From assembly GCF_017874035.1 (NCBI RefSeq), contig NZ_JAGGKV010000007.1:186001-250000 (forward strand): a DNA stretch of 64,000 bases. Reading direction: 5' to 3'. Shown piece by piece: positions 43,640 through 51,463 of the stretch; within the stretch, counting starts at the first letter, position 1, and every line of letters begins with the position of its first letter. The DNA is from Paenibacillus aceris. Its GTDB lineage: Bacteria > Bacillota > Bacilli > Paenibacillales > NBRC-103111. Below the pieces are notes generated by a model that was not told the DNA's origin, made no database searches, and saw only the letters and a list, made by a program, of their open reading frames with translations. The translations under genes and the position numbers were made by a program.

Positions 43640-46156
43640 ATGGGGAATTGGAATACATTTACTAAAAAAGGGGTCACGGCGCTGCTCGCAGCCTTCTTGC
43701 TTGTCTCTGTTCAGGGGCCGTCGCGATCCTTTGCAGCCGAAATAAATGCAGAGGTCCCGAAGATTATTGAGAAGACTTCGCCGTCGGTCGTTGCGATTAT
43801 CGGCAAGCCTACCTACGATTCAAATAAAACCCTAGAGAAGAACCGTTTTAATCTTGCGCACGGTACGGGCGTGATTGTTGAAGCGGGCGGGGTTATCGTG
43901 ACGAATGCGCATGTCGTCAAAGATATGAAGAATATCGTCGTTGTTACGTCGGACGGGACTACCTACAACGGGCACGCAACGAATATCGACGAGGAAAGCG
44001 ACCTGGCTTTAGTCAAAATCGAAGCATCAGGCTTATCGCCTGCGACGTTCGCTTCATCCTCCGACATTAAGGTGGGGGAAACCGTAGCGGCTATCGGCAC
44101 GCCGATTTCTTTTGCCCTGCGCAATTCCGTCACGGTGGGGATTGTCAGCGGGCTTGACCGCTCGGTGAGCTCGCAGTATCAGCTTATTCAAACAGATGCG
44201 GCCATTAATCCCGGCAACAGCGGAGGCGCATTGATTAACATGAATGGCGAGGTTATCGGTATCAATACGATGAAATATGCCGAATTCGGCGTCGAAAATC
44301 TCGGGTTTGCCATCCCGGTGGACACCGTCAAATATGTACTTCAGCATTTTAAGCAGTATGGCAAAGTGAAACGCCCTTATTTGGGGCTGGAGCTGGAGGA
44401 AAGCTGGGAAGCTGTCGTTGGCTTGCCTAGCTCGACTGGCCTTCGGGTTGCCTACGTTGATCCGGATTCACCGGCGGCCGCAGCCGGCATCGAGCAGGAT
44501 AATCTGGTCGTCTCTATCGGTGCGAGCAAGGTGAAGACACTGGTCGACTACAATGAAGCGATTAAGAAGTATTTGCCGGATGATAAAGTGGATATCACCA
44601 TCCAGTCGGGGAGTTCGACCGTAACGAAGTCAGTCACGCTGGGGGAAGTGCTCCATCCCGAAACGAAATGGAAAGAAGACGCCGAAGGATCTGATTTGGA
44701 TGCAGACCGCGGCAAAACAAAGATCGGCGACAGCCACTTCGGCTGGTCGATGAAATACCCGGCCGGTTTAGTAAAAGGGCGACAGTCCGAGGATGGGAAC
44801 TCCATCAACTTCGTGGACGCCAAAGGGGAATTTTCGCTGTCCATTCAGGTAGACAGTGAGAGCGATGAGCTATCCCCGTCTGCGCTTTTGAACAAATTGA
44901 CAGGCGCTGAAGAGGATGACTATGGCTATGGCGATGAAGCGCCTTCGACCATTCTGGAGCGTCAATATGTGAAGCGCGAGGGCGGTCCTTTTGCCAAAAT
45001 AGTCGGTCGCTCCGGGGACCAAGGCTATATCCAGACCCGCGGCTTCCTTCACGAGGGGCGCTTATATAAGCTTCAATTATTTGTGACGAAAGACCACTAC
45101 AACAATGATTTTAAACAAAATAGTTATAACGATTTGCTGGATTCTTTCAAGCTTTCCTTTAATGCGCAGGATGAATCGCTTAAGGATATCTCCGTATATT
45201 CTAGCGGCAACACGACCTACACGAATGAGTACGGTCTATCCTTCGCACTGCCTTCCAGCTGGCAGAAAAGCAGCTACACCGGGAATTCATCCTTCTTTAA
45301 CGATGATTATTCCCAAATGGTTCAGGTACGCGTCACTTCCGCTTCTTCCGGCGATACGTTAGCCGCTTGGTCTGAGCGTGAGCGCAAGCAGTTTGAAGCT
45401 CAGTATGTACCGAAATACCGCAAGATTGAGAAACCTGAAGAGCTTACTTTGGCTGGCGTTCCGGCTTTGAAGACAGCTTATGCTGAAACGTTGGGCAACA
45501 AGTGGACCGCGGGGTATTCCCTCTTTTTCATCAAAGATAAATATAAGTACCAGCTCGAAGTCAGCTATCCGCAAGATGAGGAGGGGGCTGAGGTTAACGA
45601 TCTGCTGCATACCCTGACCTCCACGATTGAAGTGGATAAAGAAAGCATGGATCAGGAGCTTGGTTTCATTCAAGATCTAGACGAGTTGATGGATCCGGAT
45701 CGTACCATTACCTATAAGAACGAGAAATATAAATACTCGCTGCAAATTCCGGAGATGTGGACAAGCAGCAAGTCATATGACAACAAAGATCAGGTGAGCA
45801 AATCCTTCCTCTTCACAGGCGGTTACTTGACGATCGGGGCAGACACTAAACAATCCTATGAAGATGCGGTGAAAGAGGAAGACGCCGCTCAGAAGAAGAG
45901 TCATGATAACGATAGTGAATATGTCTTTACCAATGAGGAAACCACTTTATTTGGTGGCGTGAAGGCAAAAAAATATGAAGTTAACTATGCAAGCGCCAAA
46001 GTTCCATATAAAGAAACAACCTACATTTTCAATCAAAACCAGATTTCCTATACCGTAACGCTGCGCATGGACGAAGCGGTTCGTACGGAAGCCAATGAGG
46101 CGCGGTTGAATAAAGCTTTTGCTTCCCTTAAATTTTTGGATGCTGCGAAAAAATAG
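43640..46156 (+). CDS. Secreted HtrA-type serine protease with long C-terminal extension
   Basis: An 838-residue protein with a signal peptide (LLAAFLLVSV..., cleavage near SFAA). It has a trypsin-like domain with His91 (TNAHVVKD), Asp121 (EESDLALVKI) and Ser194 (NPGNSGGALIN), then a PDZ domain (about 245-335). Usual HtrA proteins end near here. This one continues with three similar modules of about 150 residues, each starting with a phrase like FGWSMKYPAGL, YGLSFALPSSWQKS or YKYSLQIPEMWTSS, reminiscent of PsbP-like folds. No membrane anchor remains, so it is probably released or cell-surface bound. Role in envelope protein quality control is inferred. Confidence 0.9.
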   Translation: MGNWNTFTKKGVTALLAAFLLVSVQGPSRSFAAEINAEVPKIIEKTSPSVVAIIGKPTYDSNKTLEKNRFNLAHGTGVIVEAGGVIVTNAHVVKDMKNIVVVTSDGTTYNGHATNIDEESDLALVKIEASGLSPATFASSSDIKVGETVAAIGTPISFALRNSVTVGIVSGLDRSVSSQYQLIQTDAAINPGNSGGALINMNGEVIGINTMKYAEFGVENLGFAIPVDTVKYVLQHFKQYGKVKRPYLGLELEESWEAVVGLPSSTGLRVAYVDPDSPAAAAGIEQDNLVVSIGASKVKTLVDYNEAIKKYLPDDKVDITIQSGSSTVTKSVTLGEVLHPETKWKEDAEGSDLDADRGKTKIGDSHFGWSMKYPAGLVKGRQSEDGNSINFVDAKGEFSLSIQVDSESDELSPSALLNKLTGAEEDDYGYGDEAPSTILERQYVKREGGPFAKIVGRSGDQGYIQTRGFLHEGRLYKLQLFVTKDHYNNDFKQNSYNDLLDSFKLSFNAQDESLKDISVYSSGNTTYTNEYGLSFALPSSWQKSSYTGNSSFFNDDYSQMVQVRVTSASSGDTLAAWSERERKQFEAQYVPKYRKIEKPEELTLAGVPALKTAYAETLGNKWTAGYSLFFIKDKYKYQLEVSYPQDEEGAEVNDLLHTLTSTIEVDKESMDQELGFIQDLDELMDPDRTITYKNEKYKYSLQIPEMWTSSKSYDNKDQVSKSFLFTGGYLTIGADTKQSYEDAVKEEDAAQKKSHDNDSEYVFTNEETTLFGGVKAKKYEVNYASAKVPYKETTYIFNQNQISYTVTLRMDEAVRTEANEARLNKAFASLKFLDAAKK

Positions 46157-46170
46157 CACTTAGCGCTCCT

Positions 46171-46213
46171 TATGAACCCTCTCATCAGTTTGAGACTGAA
46201 GGGAGGGTTCTTA
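46171..46213 (+). terminator. Nested-hairpin terminator of the HtrA-type gene
   Basis: GAACCCTC (46174-46181) pairs with GAGGGTTC (46203-46210) around a CAGT/ACTG inner stem, then TTATG. The T-tract is weak. Confidence 0.6.
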
Positions 46214-46249
46214 TGTCTTATGTTGGCTGACTAGAGGGGGACGATCAGC

Positions 46250-46717
46250 ATGGGGATAAAGTATATCCGGCCGCTTATGTGGCTGCTTTTTATAGGCTAT
46301 ACGAGCTGTTTGCTGTACTGGATGTTTTTGGGGTTTGGGCGGCAGAATCTGCGGGCCCTTGGTCATTTCGACTACAATTACAATATAGTTCCCTTCAGGA
46401 CCATTGGGATGTATATCCGGCATGCCGGTTCGTTTCCAATGCGGACGTGGGCGATTAATTTATTTGGCAATATTGTGGTCTTCATGCCATTCGGGATTCT
46501 GCTGCCTTTCTTATTTGGGATGGCGAGAAGGTACCGTGCGTTTCTTCTGCTTTTTGGTTGCACGCTTGTCGGTTTGGAAGTGATGCAAATGCTGCTCAGA
46601 GTAGGGAGCTTGGATGTGGATGACGTGATTTTGAATGTGCTTGGGGCAAGTCTGGCTTATGGCTTATTTATGATTTTCAAAAGGGGGTGTGCTTCGAATC
46701 GGGTTGAAATGGGTTGA
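46250..46717 (+). CDS. VanZ-family membrane protein
   Basis: The 155-residue protein has four membrane helices with VanZ features: YNIVPFRTI after the first helix, INLFGNIVVFMPFGILLP in the second, and LEVMQMLLRVGSLDVDDVIL followed by NVLGASLAYG. In vanA clusters VanZ gives low teicoplanin resistance, but most chromosomal members have unknown roles. It is not near other van genes here. Confidence 0.9.
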   Translation: MGIKYIRPLMWLLFIGYTSCLLYWMFLGFGRQNLRALGHFDYNYNIVPFRTIGMYIRHAGSFPMRTWAINLFGNIVVFMPFGILLPFLFGMARRYRAFLLLFGCTLVGLEVMQMLLRVGSLDVDDVILNVLGASLAYGLFMIFKRGCASNRVEMG

Positions 46718-46802
46718 AATGAAATACAGGGTATAAAATGTGACCAATTGCCTCAATATAGCCCTTGTAACGATTTCAATTCTGAGGAGGTTCCCATTCA
46801 CG

Positions 46803-47057
46803 ATGACAAAGCAAGATTCAAGCTTACAGTCACAGAACCCGATATCATCTGCGCAAAATTCAGTCGATAATGTCCACCAAGCCGTTAATCATGCCATGTC
46901 GCACCCAACGCCTCAAACGCTGCAAGAGGCCCGGAATGCCATCGGCAAAGCGGAAAATTCGCTGGAGCAGGCAACAGACCAATCTGATGCGCCTGCAGTG
47001 CAGCAAGCGATTGAATCGCTCGCCGAGGATGAAGCTAGGCTTCAATCGCTGGAATAA
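46803..47057 (+). CDS. Small Gln/Ala-rich hydrophilic protein, unknown
   Basis: From the ATG at 46803 (AGGAGG 12 nt upstream) the 84-residue protein is hydrophilic and probably helical, rich in Gln, Ala, Ser and Glu (NSVDNVHQAVNHAM, PQTLQEARNAIGKAENSLEQ). It has no signal peptide. It resembles small alpha-helical spore or stress proteins of bacilli only in composition. A nested hairpin terminator follows. Confidence 0.65.
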   Translation: MTKQDSSLQSQNPISSAQNSVDNVHQAVNHAMSHPTPQTLQEARNAIGKAENSLEQATDQSDAPAVQQAIESLAEDEARLQSLE

Positions 47058-47064
47058 AGTCAAT

Positions 47065-47115
47065 AGGGCTATCCCGGAAGTAGTTTAACTACTAGGGGTA
47101 GCCCTTTGGTTTTTT
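47065..47115 (+). terminator. Nested-hairpin terminator
   Basis: AGGGCTATCCC / GGGGTAGCCCT encloses GTAGT / ACTAC; TTTGGTTTTTT follows. The outer stem resembles family B, the apical stem differs. Confidence 0.8.
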
Positions 47116-47164
47116 CGCAGAGTGTGCGCGGACGTAGGGCGGTAAGATGTTTGTTTGCTTTTGA

Positions 47165-47235
47165 GGGAACTACAGGGCGCTATTTGAGCTAAATGAGCCA
47201 CTTTGAGGTGTAAGACGGAACTACAGGGCCTTATT
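47165..47235. repeat. Family A element, left half only
   Basis: Two left arms, GGGAACTACAGGGCGCTATT at 47165 and GGAACTACAGGGCCTTATTG at 47217, are 52 bp apart as in full copies, but no right arms are found. The rest of 47058-47566 has a terminator, a short tandem repeat and a family B hairpin, with no convincing gene. Confidence 0.72.
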
Positions 47236-47276
47236 GTTCTGAAAGCCAGTATTTCGCGGGAAAATGATACGCACGC

Positions 47277-47346
47277 CCGTATACCCCCGTAGACACACAA
47301 GCGCATAGCCCCCAAAGTCGCAAAACCGTATACGCCCGAAGACACA
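47277..47346. repeat. Short imperfect tandem repeat, 49-bp period
   Basis: CCGTATACCCCCGTAGACAC (47277) recurs as CCGTATACGCCCGAAGACAC (47326). The surrounding tract on this strand is poor in T and rich in C and A. No function is evident. Confidence 0.5.
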
Positions 47347-47411
47347 GTCGCACAACCACATGCCCCACGCTACTAAGCCAGATATCCGCACCGTCCCAAA
47401 CCGATAGCCAA

Positions 47412-47458
47412 AAGAGGCTATCCATCAGATCATTCCTGATCTGTTCAGATAGCCCCTT
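47412..47458. repeat. Family B nested hairpin, copy 4
   Basis: GGCTATC / GATAGCC encloses CAGATC / GATCTG around ATTCCT. The apical stem here has A and T exchanged at one pair (AGATC/GATCT versus AGGTC/GACCT), a compensatory change that keeps the pairing. Confidence 0.78.
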
Positions 47459-47566
47459 GTATTTGTTTCACAGATCCACACTCAAGTTGCGGCAAATGGC
47501 AAACCTATCCGTTGCACCTCTGATAATGTCCAGGAAGTAGCCTTAGTTTGCCTAAGCAGCCCAGCA

Positions 47567-48343
47567 TTATTTGCGGTATAGCGCATACCCTGGGTCTACC
47601 GGCACTTCAATCGCGATGATGCGAAGACTTTGCTCGCTATCTGCTTTCAGCTGAAGAGCTTCGGCTGCTTGGCTATCCGTTTGGACAACGACAAAATCTT
47701 TATGTGACAATGCTTGAAGCGATTTGCCAGCCGCGGCTTCGCTGAACCCTTGCCCCCTAATAACCAGGAAGGCCAGCTGCCGCTTTGGATCAAGAGAGTA
47801 AGTGAAGGTCGTGCCAGGCTCGAGGCTCCAGTCGTACATGTTCACGTCGGTATCCAACTGAATCGGAGCGCCGCCGCCAATGACGTTTTTCACTGTTACG
47901 CCGTCTTGTTGGTTGACTGGGAATTGATCATGCTCATACTGATTGTAGGTGGCAGGCTTCTTCGCCGTTTCACTGAGATGAGGCTCGAACCAGATTTGCA
48001 TGCCTTCGGTTCCGACGGTCCGGAACGCTTCCGCGTGAGAGACGCCGGATCCGGCTTGAATGACTTGAGCGCCGCCGTCCGTCACGGTCTCTAGAGAGCC
48101 AAGAGAATCGCGGTGTTCCACGAGACCTTTAATCACATAAGTGACGATTTCGAACGCTTTATGCGGATGCATGCCGATCTCGGCAACATCGGTTGCATGA
48201 CCCCATGCCCAGTAGAATAAGGAACCTACACGATCGACAGCCGTTTTTTCGCCTGGAAAGCTGATTGCGCGCTGCTCCATAAATTTACCGCCGTCAAACG
48301 CTCCAACGCCCTGTTGATCAGCTGAAAATACTTGTATATGCAT
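47567..48343 (-). CDS. Pirin-family bicupin
   Basis: The 258-residue protein is a pirin-like bicupin (YhaK type): the N-terminal cupin carries the metal-site residues in GMHPHKAFEIVTYVIKGLVE and HRDSLG, with GVSHAEAF after. The C-terminal cupin is weaker (YDWSLEPGTTFTYSLDPKR). Some pirins are quercetin dioxygenases, others redox sensors; the role here is unknown. GGAG precedes the ATG. It faces the BlaI gene divergently. Confidence 0.9.
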   Translation of the reverse strand: MHIQVFSADQQGVGAFDGGKFMEQRAISFPGEKTAVDRVGSLFYWAWGHATDVAEIGMHPHKAFEIVTYVIKGLVEHRDSLGSLETVTDGGAQVIQAGSGVSHAEAFRTVGTEGMQIWFEPHLSETAKKPATYNQYEHDQFPVNQQDGVTVKNVIGGGAPIQLDTDVNMYDWSLEPGTTFTYSLDPKRQLAFLVIRGQGFSEAAAGKSLQALSHKDFVVVQTDSQAAEALQLKADSEQSLRIIAIEVPVDPGYALYRK

Positions 48344-48450
48344 AAGAATCGCTCCTTCGCTTTAAAATATTTAATTACTTACTATATGTAAGTATTATAG
48401 ATCTTTTTTAGCCCAATGTAAAGTAGATTCAGTTCCTCCAACAACATATC

Positions 48451-48487
48451 TTGACTTCTCCGCATGACTCCTACTACAATTTGTAGT
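48451..48487 (+). promoter_or_regulatory. Promoter and BlaI-type operator of the blaI-like gene
   Basis: TTGACT (48451-48456), 18 bp, TACAAT (48475-48480). The dyad ACTACA-ATT-TGTAGT (48473-48487) covers the -10 element. BlaI/MecI operators have this TACA-N-TGTA form, so bound repressor would block the polymerase. Confidence 0.78.
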
Positions 48488-48505
48488 GTAAGGAGTGTGC
48501 CTATC

Positions 48506-48925
48506 ATGAAAATGCAAAACTTTAAATACGAAGGAAGCGGACTTAACCGTTTTTTCGGTCCCTTGGAAGCCAGAATTATGGAGATTTTGTGGGATAAAGC
48601 TCAGGAAATGACGATTAAGGACGTCCAACAGAAGCTCGACAATGACAACAAAGCGAATAATTTCAACACGGTCATGACTGTGATGAACCGCTTGGTGGAC
48701 AAAGGCATTTTGCAGAAAAAAACGGTTGCCCGTTCCTCACAGTACAAGCCTGTCGTTACCAGAGAAGAGTTCATGGAAGCCCAGTCCAAAGAGCTAACGC
48801 TTGATCTGATTGAAGAGTTCGGTTCCTTGGCGGTGACCCATATGGTGGATGCGCTGGATAAGGTAGATCCCGGTCTGCTCGACCAATTAGAGCAAAAAAT
48901 CAAAGAAATGAAAAAGGATCGATAA
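48506..48925 (+). CDS. BlaI/MecI/CopY-family repressor
   Basis: The open frame goes further upstream, but the ATG at 48506 has AAGGAG 10 nt away. The 139-residue protein has the BlaI winged helix (LEARIMEILWDKAQEMTIKD, NNFNTVMTVMNRLVDKGILQ, SQYKPVVTREEFM) and a C-terminal dimerisation part. It sits just upstream of an M56 peptidase gene (2-nt gap), like blaI-blaR1. A matching operator at 49808-49826 extends its regulon to the DUF2231 gene. Confidence 0.92.
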   Translation: MKMQNFKYEGSGLNRFFGPLEARIMEILWDKAQEMTIKDVQQKLDNDNKANNFNTVMTVMNRLVDKGILQKKTVARSSQYKPVVTREEFMEAQSKELTLDLIEEFGSLAVTHMVDALDKVDPGLLDQLEQKIKEMKKDR

Positions 48926-48927
48926 CG

Positions 48928-49770
48928 ATGATGGAAAAGCGATTGAAATGGCTGTATGCTGCTTCTTTAGCCTTGTCGGGGGCTGTTTTGGGACAAATGC
49001 TGCTGTTTGTTGCCCAGTTTCTCTTCAAATCGAAAGTTCGCTACAACATCTTTGATTTGTGCGTCATCTTATTTCAAAATCTTCATGTACCTGCGCCTGT
49101 TGCACTTACTTTGGTGAATATCGTGATCCTTTATACACTCAGCGCCGTGATTTGGTTGACGGTTCTGCAGGCTATTCAGGCAACGAAAGCGAAGAATCTT
49201 GTGAAAAAGCACCACGATGTCAATATCACCTTACAGTACCGCGGCATTTATCAGCTAGACGAGCATCAACTGCGAATTATTACTTCTAAAATACCAACGG
49301 CGATGACGATAGGTTTCTGGAAGCCGCAAATTATTCTTTCGACCGGATTGTTGGATATGCTGGAACCGAGTGAACTTCAGGCTGTGATCGAACATGAAAA
49401 ATGCCACATGAAGCACCGCGATCCTCTCGCCATCTTCCTGCTTTCCGTTATCTCGAAGGCACTTAGGTATATCCCGATATTCACCTGGATTGCTGACAAA
49501 TACCCCATCATGATTGAGCTTAGGGCAGATAAGTATGCCATTGGTCAAATGAATCAGCCTGCAGATTTAGGCAGTGCTCTCCTCAAACTTCTTAAACAAC
49601 AAGCGCCAACACCACATCTATCCTTATCTCACGCTTCATTCGCTGAAACATCCATAAATGTTCGCATTAAACATATTCTCGATCCGCAATTGAACTTGTC
49701 TCTTCCTTGGCCGCTGCTTCGTATGGCGATTTCATTGTTCACCTTCATTTTGCTGATGGGGCTCATTTAG
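48928..49770 (+). CDS. M56-family (BlaR1-like) membrane metallopeptidase without sensor domain
   Basis: The 280-residue protein has about four membrane helices and the zinc motif HEKCH in VIEHEKCHMKHRD, with the third ligand region in ELRADKYAIGQ. It ends after the last helix and lacks the penicillin-binding sensor domain of BlaR1, so the trigger is not obviously a beta-lactam. By analogy it would cut the BlaI-type repressor when activated. Alternative start at 48931. Confidence 0.88.
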   Translation: MMEKRLKWLYAASLALSGAVLGQMLLFVAQFLFKSKVRYNIFDLCVILFQNLHVPAPVALTLVNIVILYTLSAVIWLTVLQAIQATKAKNLVKKHHDVNITLQYRGIYQLDEHQLRIITSKIPTAMTIGFWKPQIILSTGLLDMLEPSELQAVIEHEKCHMKHRDPLAIFLLSVISKALRYIPIFTWIADKYPIMIELRADKYAIGQMNQPADLGSALLKLLKQQAPTPHLSLSHASFAETSINVRIKHILDPQLNLSLPWPLLRMAISLFTFILLMGLI

Positions 49771-49788
49771 AGCCCTGTTTGGCATAGC

Positions 49789-49826
49789 TTGACTTTCCAA
49801 ATTTTTCACACTACACTTTGTAGTGT
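49789..49826 (+). promoter_or_regulatory. Second BlaI-type promoter/operator
   Basis: TTGACT (49789-49794), 17 bp, TACACT (49812-49817). The perfect dyad ACACTACA-CTT-TGTAGTGT (49808-49826) covers the -10. It matches the operator at 48473-48487 in its core. Confidence 0.8.
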
Positions 49827-49857
49827 ATAGAAAATAGATGAGTGAGGAGAGAGATTG

Positions 49858-50469
49858 ATGGATTATATCTTGAAAAATCTGCACTTCATAGTGACGCATG
49901 TCCCTATCGCACTTCTTATTTTTAGTTTTGTCTTTGATGTCATTGCAATGATCATGAAAAAAAGGGAGTGGCATTCCGCCGGTATGCTTTGCCTTGTTGT
50001 AGGGGCGCTTGGCGCGGTTGCCGCTGTCATGACGGGCCCGTCTCCATGGCGGAATCCACTGGTTGTCCCTCATGAATTTTATGCGAAATTAACGATGCTT
50101 GCGGCGATTATTCTCGCGATTATTCGTATTGGTTTACTCATTTGGAAAAAGAAAGAGGCAGGCCGCCATCCAATTTATTTGATCGGTTCGCTAGCGGCGG
50201 TGATTCTTGTCAGTTACACAGGTCATCTTGGCGGCCAAATGGTACATAGACCCATGAACGCACCAGCCATGGCGCCTGGTGGCGGGACACCTGGTGGACA
50301 GCCCGGTGGACAAGGCGCACCTGGCGGACAGGGTGCGGGGGCGCAAGGCGCACAGGGCGCGGGAGCACAAGGCACACAAGGTGTACCCAACGGACAGGGA
50401 GTCGGCGCACAAGGAGCTAAGGAGGCTGCGGTGTCACCGGCGGCATCGGCAGCACCTTCAGGTAAGTAA
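49858..50469 (+). CDS. DUF2231 membrane protein with collagen-like Gly/Gln-rich tail
   Basis: The first 130 residues have four membrane helices of DUF2231 type (NLHFIVTHVPIALLIFSFVF, then MLCLVVGALGAVAAVMTG). Conserved His residues (FIVTHVP, VPHEF, GHLGGQMVH) suggest haem or metal binding. From about residue 138 a low-complexity tail of GGQ, GAQ and GAP units follows, probably outside the cell. GAGGAGAG is 7 nt before the ATG. It has its own BlaI-type operator, so it is likely the effector of the blaI-M56 system. Confidence 0.82.
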   Translation: MDYILKNLHFIVTHVPIALLIFSFVFDVIAMIMKKREWHSAGMLCLVVGALGAVAAVMTGPSPWRNPLVVPHEFYAKLTMLAAIILAIIRIGLLIWKKKEAGRHPIYLIGSLAAVILVSYTGHLGGQMVHRPMNAPAMAPGGGTPGGQPGGQGAPGGQGAGAQGAQGAGAQGTQGVPNGQGVGAQGAKEAAVSPAASAAPSGK

Positions 50470-50496
50470 GGTTTGAGCGCTCTAACCGTTCGCCTA

Positions 50497-50673
50497 GGAA
50501 CTGGAGTCCGCTATTTGGATCAAAGCGACTGCTTTCGGGCGTTGGCGGAACTACAGGGCTTTATTTGTCCGCGGATGGATACTTTTGGCCGAAACGCAGC
50601 TAAATAAAGGACCATAGTTCCTCTTCATGTGCCGAAAGGCTGCAGTTGCTGGAAATAAGGAATCGTAGTTCCC
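50497..50673. repeat. Family A nested inverted-repeat element, full copy (about 177 bp)
   Basis: Left arms GGAACTGGAGTCCGCTATTT (50497) and GGAACTACAGGGCTTTATTT (50547); right arms AAATAAAGGACCATAGTTCC (50602) and AAATAAGGAATCGTAGTTCC (50653). Spacing matches the copies at 25684 and 35139. A family B hairpin begins 13 bp later. Confidence 0.82.
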
Positions 50674-50685
50674 GCTCGTGAATCA

Positions 50686-50736
50686 AAGGGGTTATCCAAC
50701 AGGTCTATTCAGACCTATTGAGATAGCCCCTTTTTG
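50686..50736. repeat. Family B nested hairpin, copy 5
   Basis: AAAGGGGTTATC / GATAGCCCCTTT (with one G-T pair) encloses AGGTC / GACCT; TTTTTGC follows. It can terminate both the DUF2231 gene and the minus-strand small gene. Confidence 0.8.
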
Positions 50737-50752
50737 CTCAAACACTTTATGG

Positions 50753-50935
50753 TTAAGCAGGCTCGTCCAATTCCAACTCCTCCAGCGAGAAACGGTTATC
50801 CCACAAGAAAACCATATCATACTGTGTAGAATCGCGTTTAATAAACCGGGCAATGAGTGCAATTACGCCTCCGATTACGACCCCGAATGCGCCAATCCAT
50901 CCTAACAAAGCAAACACTTTATCGACCATGCCCAT
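50753..50935 (-). CDS. Small single-pass membrane protein, unknown
   Basis: Of three in-frame ATGs (50962, 50935, 50929) the last two have GGGGAG upstream. The 58-60-residue product has one membrane helix (KVFALLGWIGAFGVVIGGVI), then ALIARFIKRDS and an acidic tail ending EELELDEPA. I recognise no family. It lies between a terminator-like hairpin and the divergent bmrCD-type leader. Confidence 0.6.
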   Translation of the reverse strand: MGMVDKVFALLGWIGAFGVVIGGVIALIARFIKRDSTQYDMVFLWDNRFSLEELELDEPA

Positions 50936-51082
50936 CCACTCCCCTGCGCGATATGAACCCATATGCTATGAATATGCCGGAAGATTTTGAAACATGTGTG
51001 ACGATTGAAAACGTGTTAAATGGCAAGTAATTTCATCCGAAATGTCGAGGTAAGATAGTTCTTTTATAGTCTTTTTCTCCGA

Positions 51083-51112
51083 TTGACAGTGGCTTGAAAA
51101 GGGTGTTAAGAT
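51083..51112 (+). promoter_or_regulatory. Promoter of the leader and bmrCD-like operon
   Basis: TTGACA (51083-51088) is a perfect -35; TTAAGA (17-bp spacer) or TAAGAT (18 bp) serves as -10. It lies about 80 bp upstream of the leader peptide. Confidence 0.7.
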
Positions 51113-51193
51113 CACCTCTGTAAGCGTAGTTATACAACTTTTGGAAAAAATAGAGACGCAAGCTGGTTTGCGATCGAGAAGGAGGGTTTCAAG

Positions 51194-51301
51194 ATGATTA
51201 AGATGGTTCTAGATCCAATTGCGCATTTTGAGCACGAAGATATCAACCAACTAATTTCATACTTAGTAACCCGCCTGTTAGCCGAAATAGAAGCGCCTTA
51301 A
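51194..51301 (+). CDS. 35-residue leader peptide of the bmrCD-like operon
   Basis: ATG at 51194 has a perfect AAGGAGG 7 nt upstream and opens 35 codons ending in TAA at 51299-51301. It is followed by a terminator and then the exporter genes. Codons 25-27 (GTA ACC CGC) form part of an antiterminator arm. In Bacillus subtilis a leader ORF called bmrB precedes bmrCD and works by ribosome-mediated attenuation; this ORF takes the same place. I could not compare the peptide sequences. Confidence 0.75.
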   Translation: MIKMVLDPIAHFEHEDINQLISYLVTRLLAEIEAP

Positions 51302-51392
51302 TGGTGTTTGTTCGGCTGCCGCAACCTCCTCACATAAGCTGATGAAGAAGCGCGGGTTACGAAGAAGTTCGTAACGAGCGCTTTTCTGTTTT
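51266..51392 (+). promoter_or_regulatory. Transcription attenuator (antiterminator/terminator) before bmrCD-like genes
   Basis: The terminator runs from AAGCGC (51348-51353) and GTTACGAA (51356-51363), loop GAAG, to TTCGTAAC (51368-51375) and GCGCTT (51378-51383), with a T-rich tail to 51392. GTAACCCGC (51266-51274), inside the leader ORF, is an exact complement of GCGGGTTAC (51352-51360), the 5' arm of the terminator. A third pairing, AGCCGAA (51280-51286) with TTCGGCT (51311-51317), can form between. The pairings are partly exclusive, as in ribosome-controlled attenuation. Confidence 0.78.
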
Positions 51393-51463
51393 AGAAAGGG
51401 CATATCGCTGCGTGCGGTGTGCCTTTTTGCGTGGATAAGTAAAGTAAAGGAGTGATGACATTC

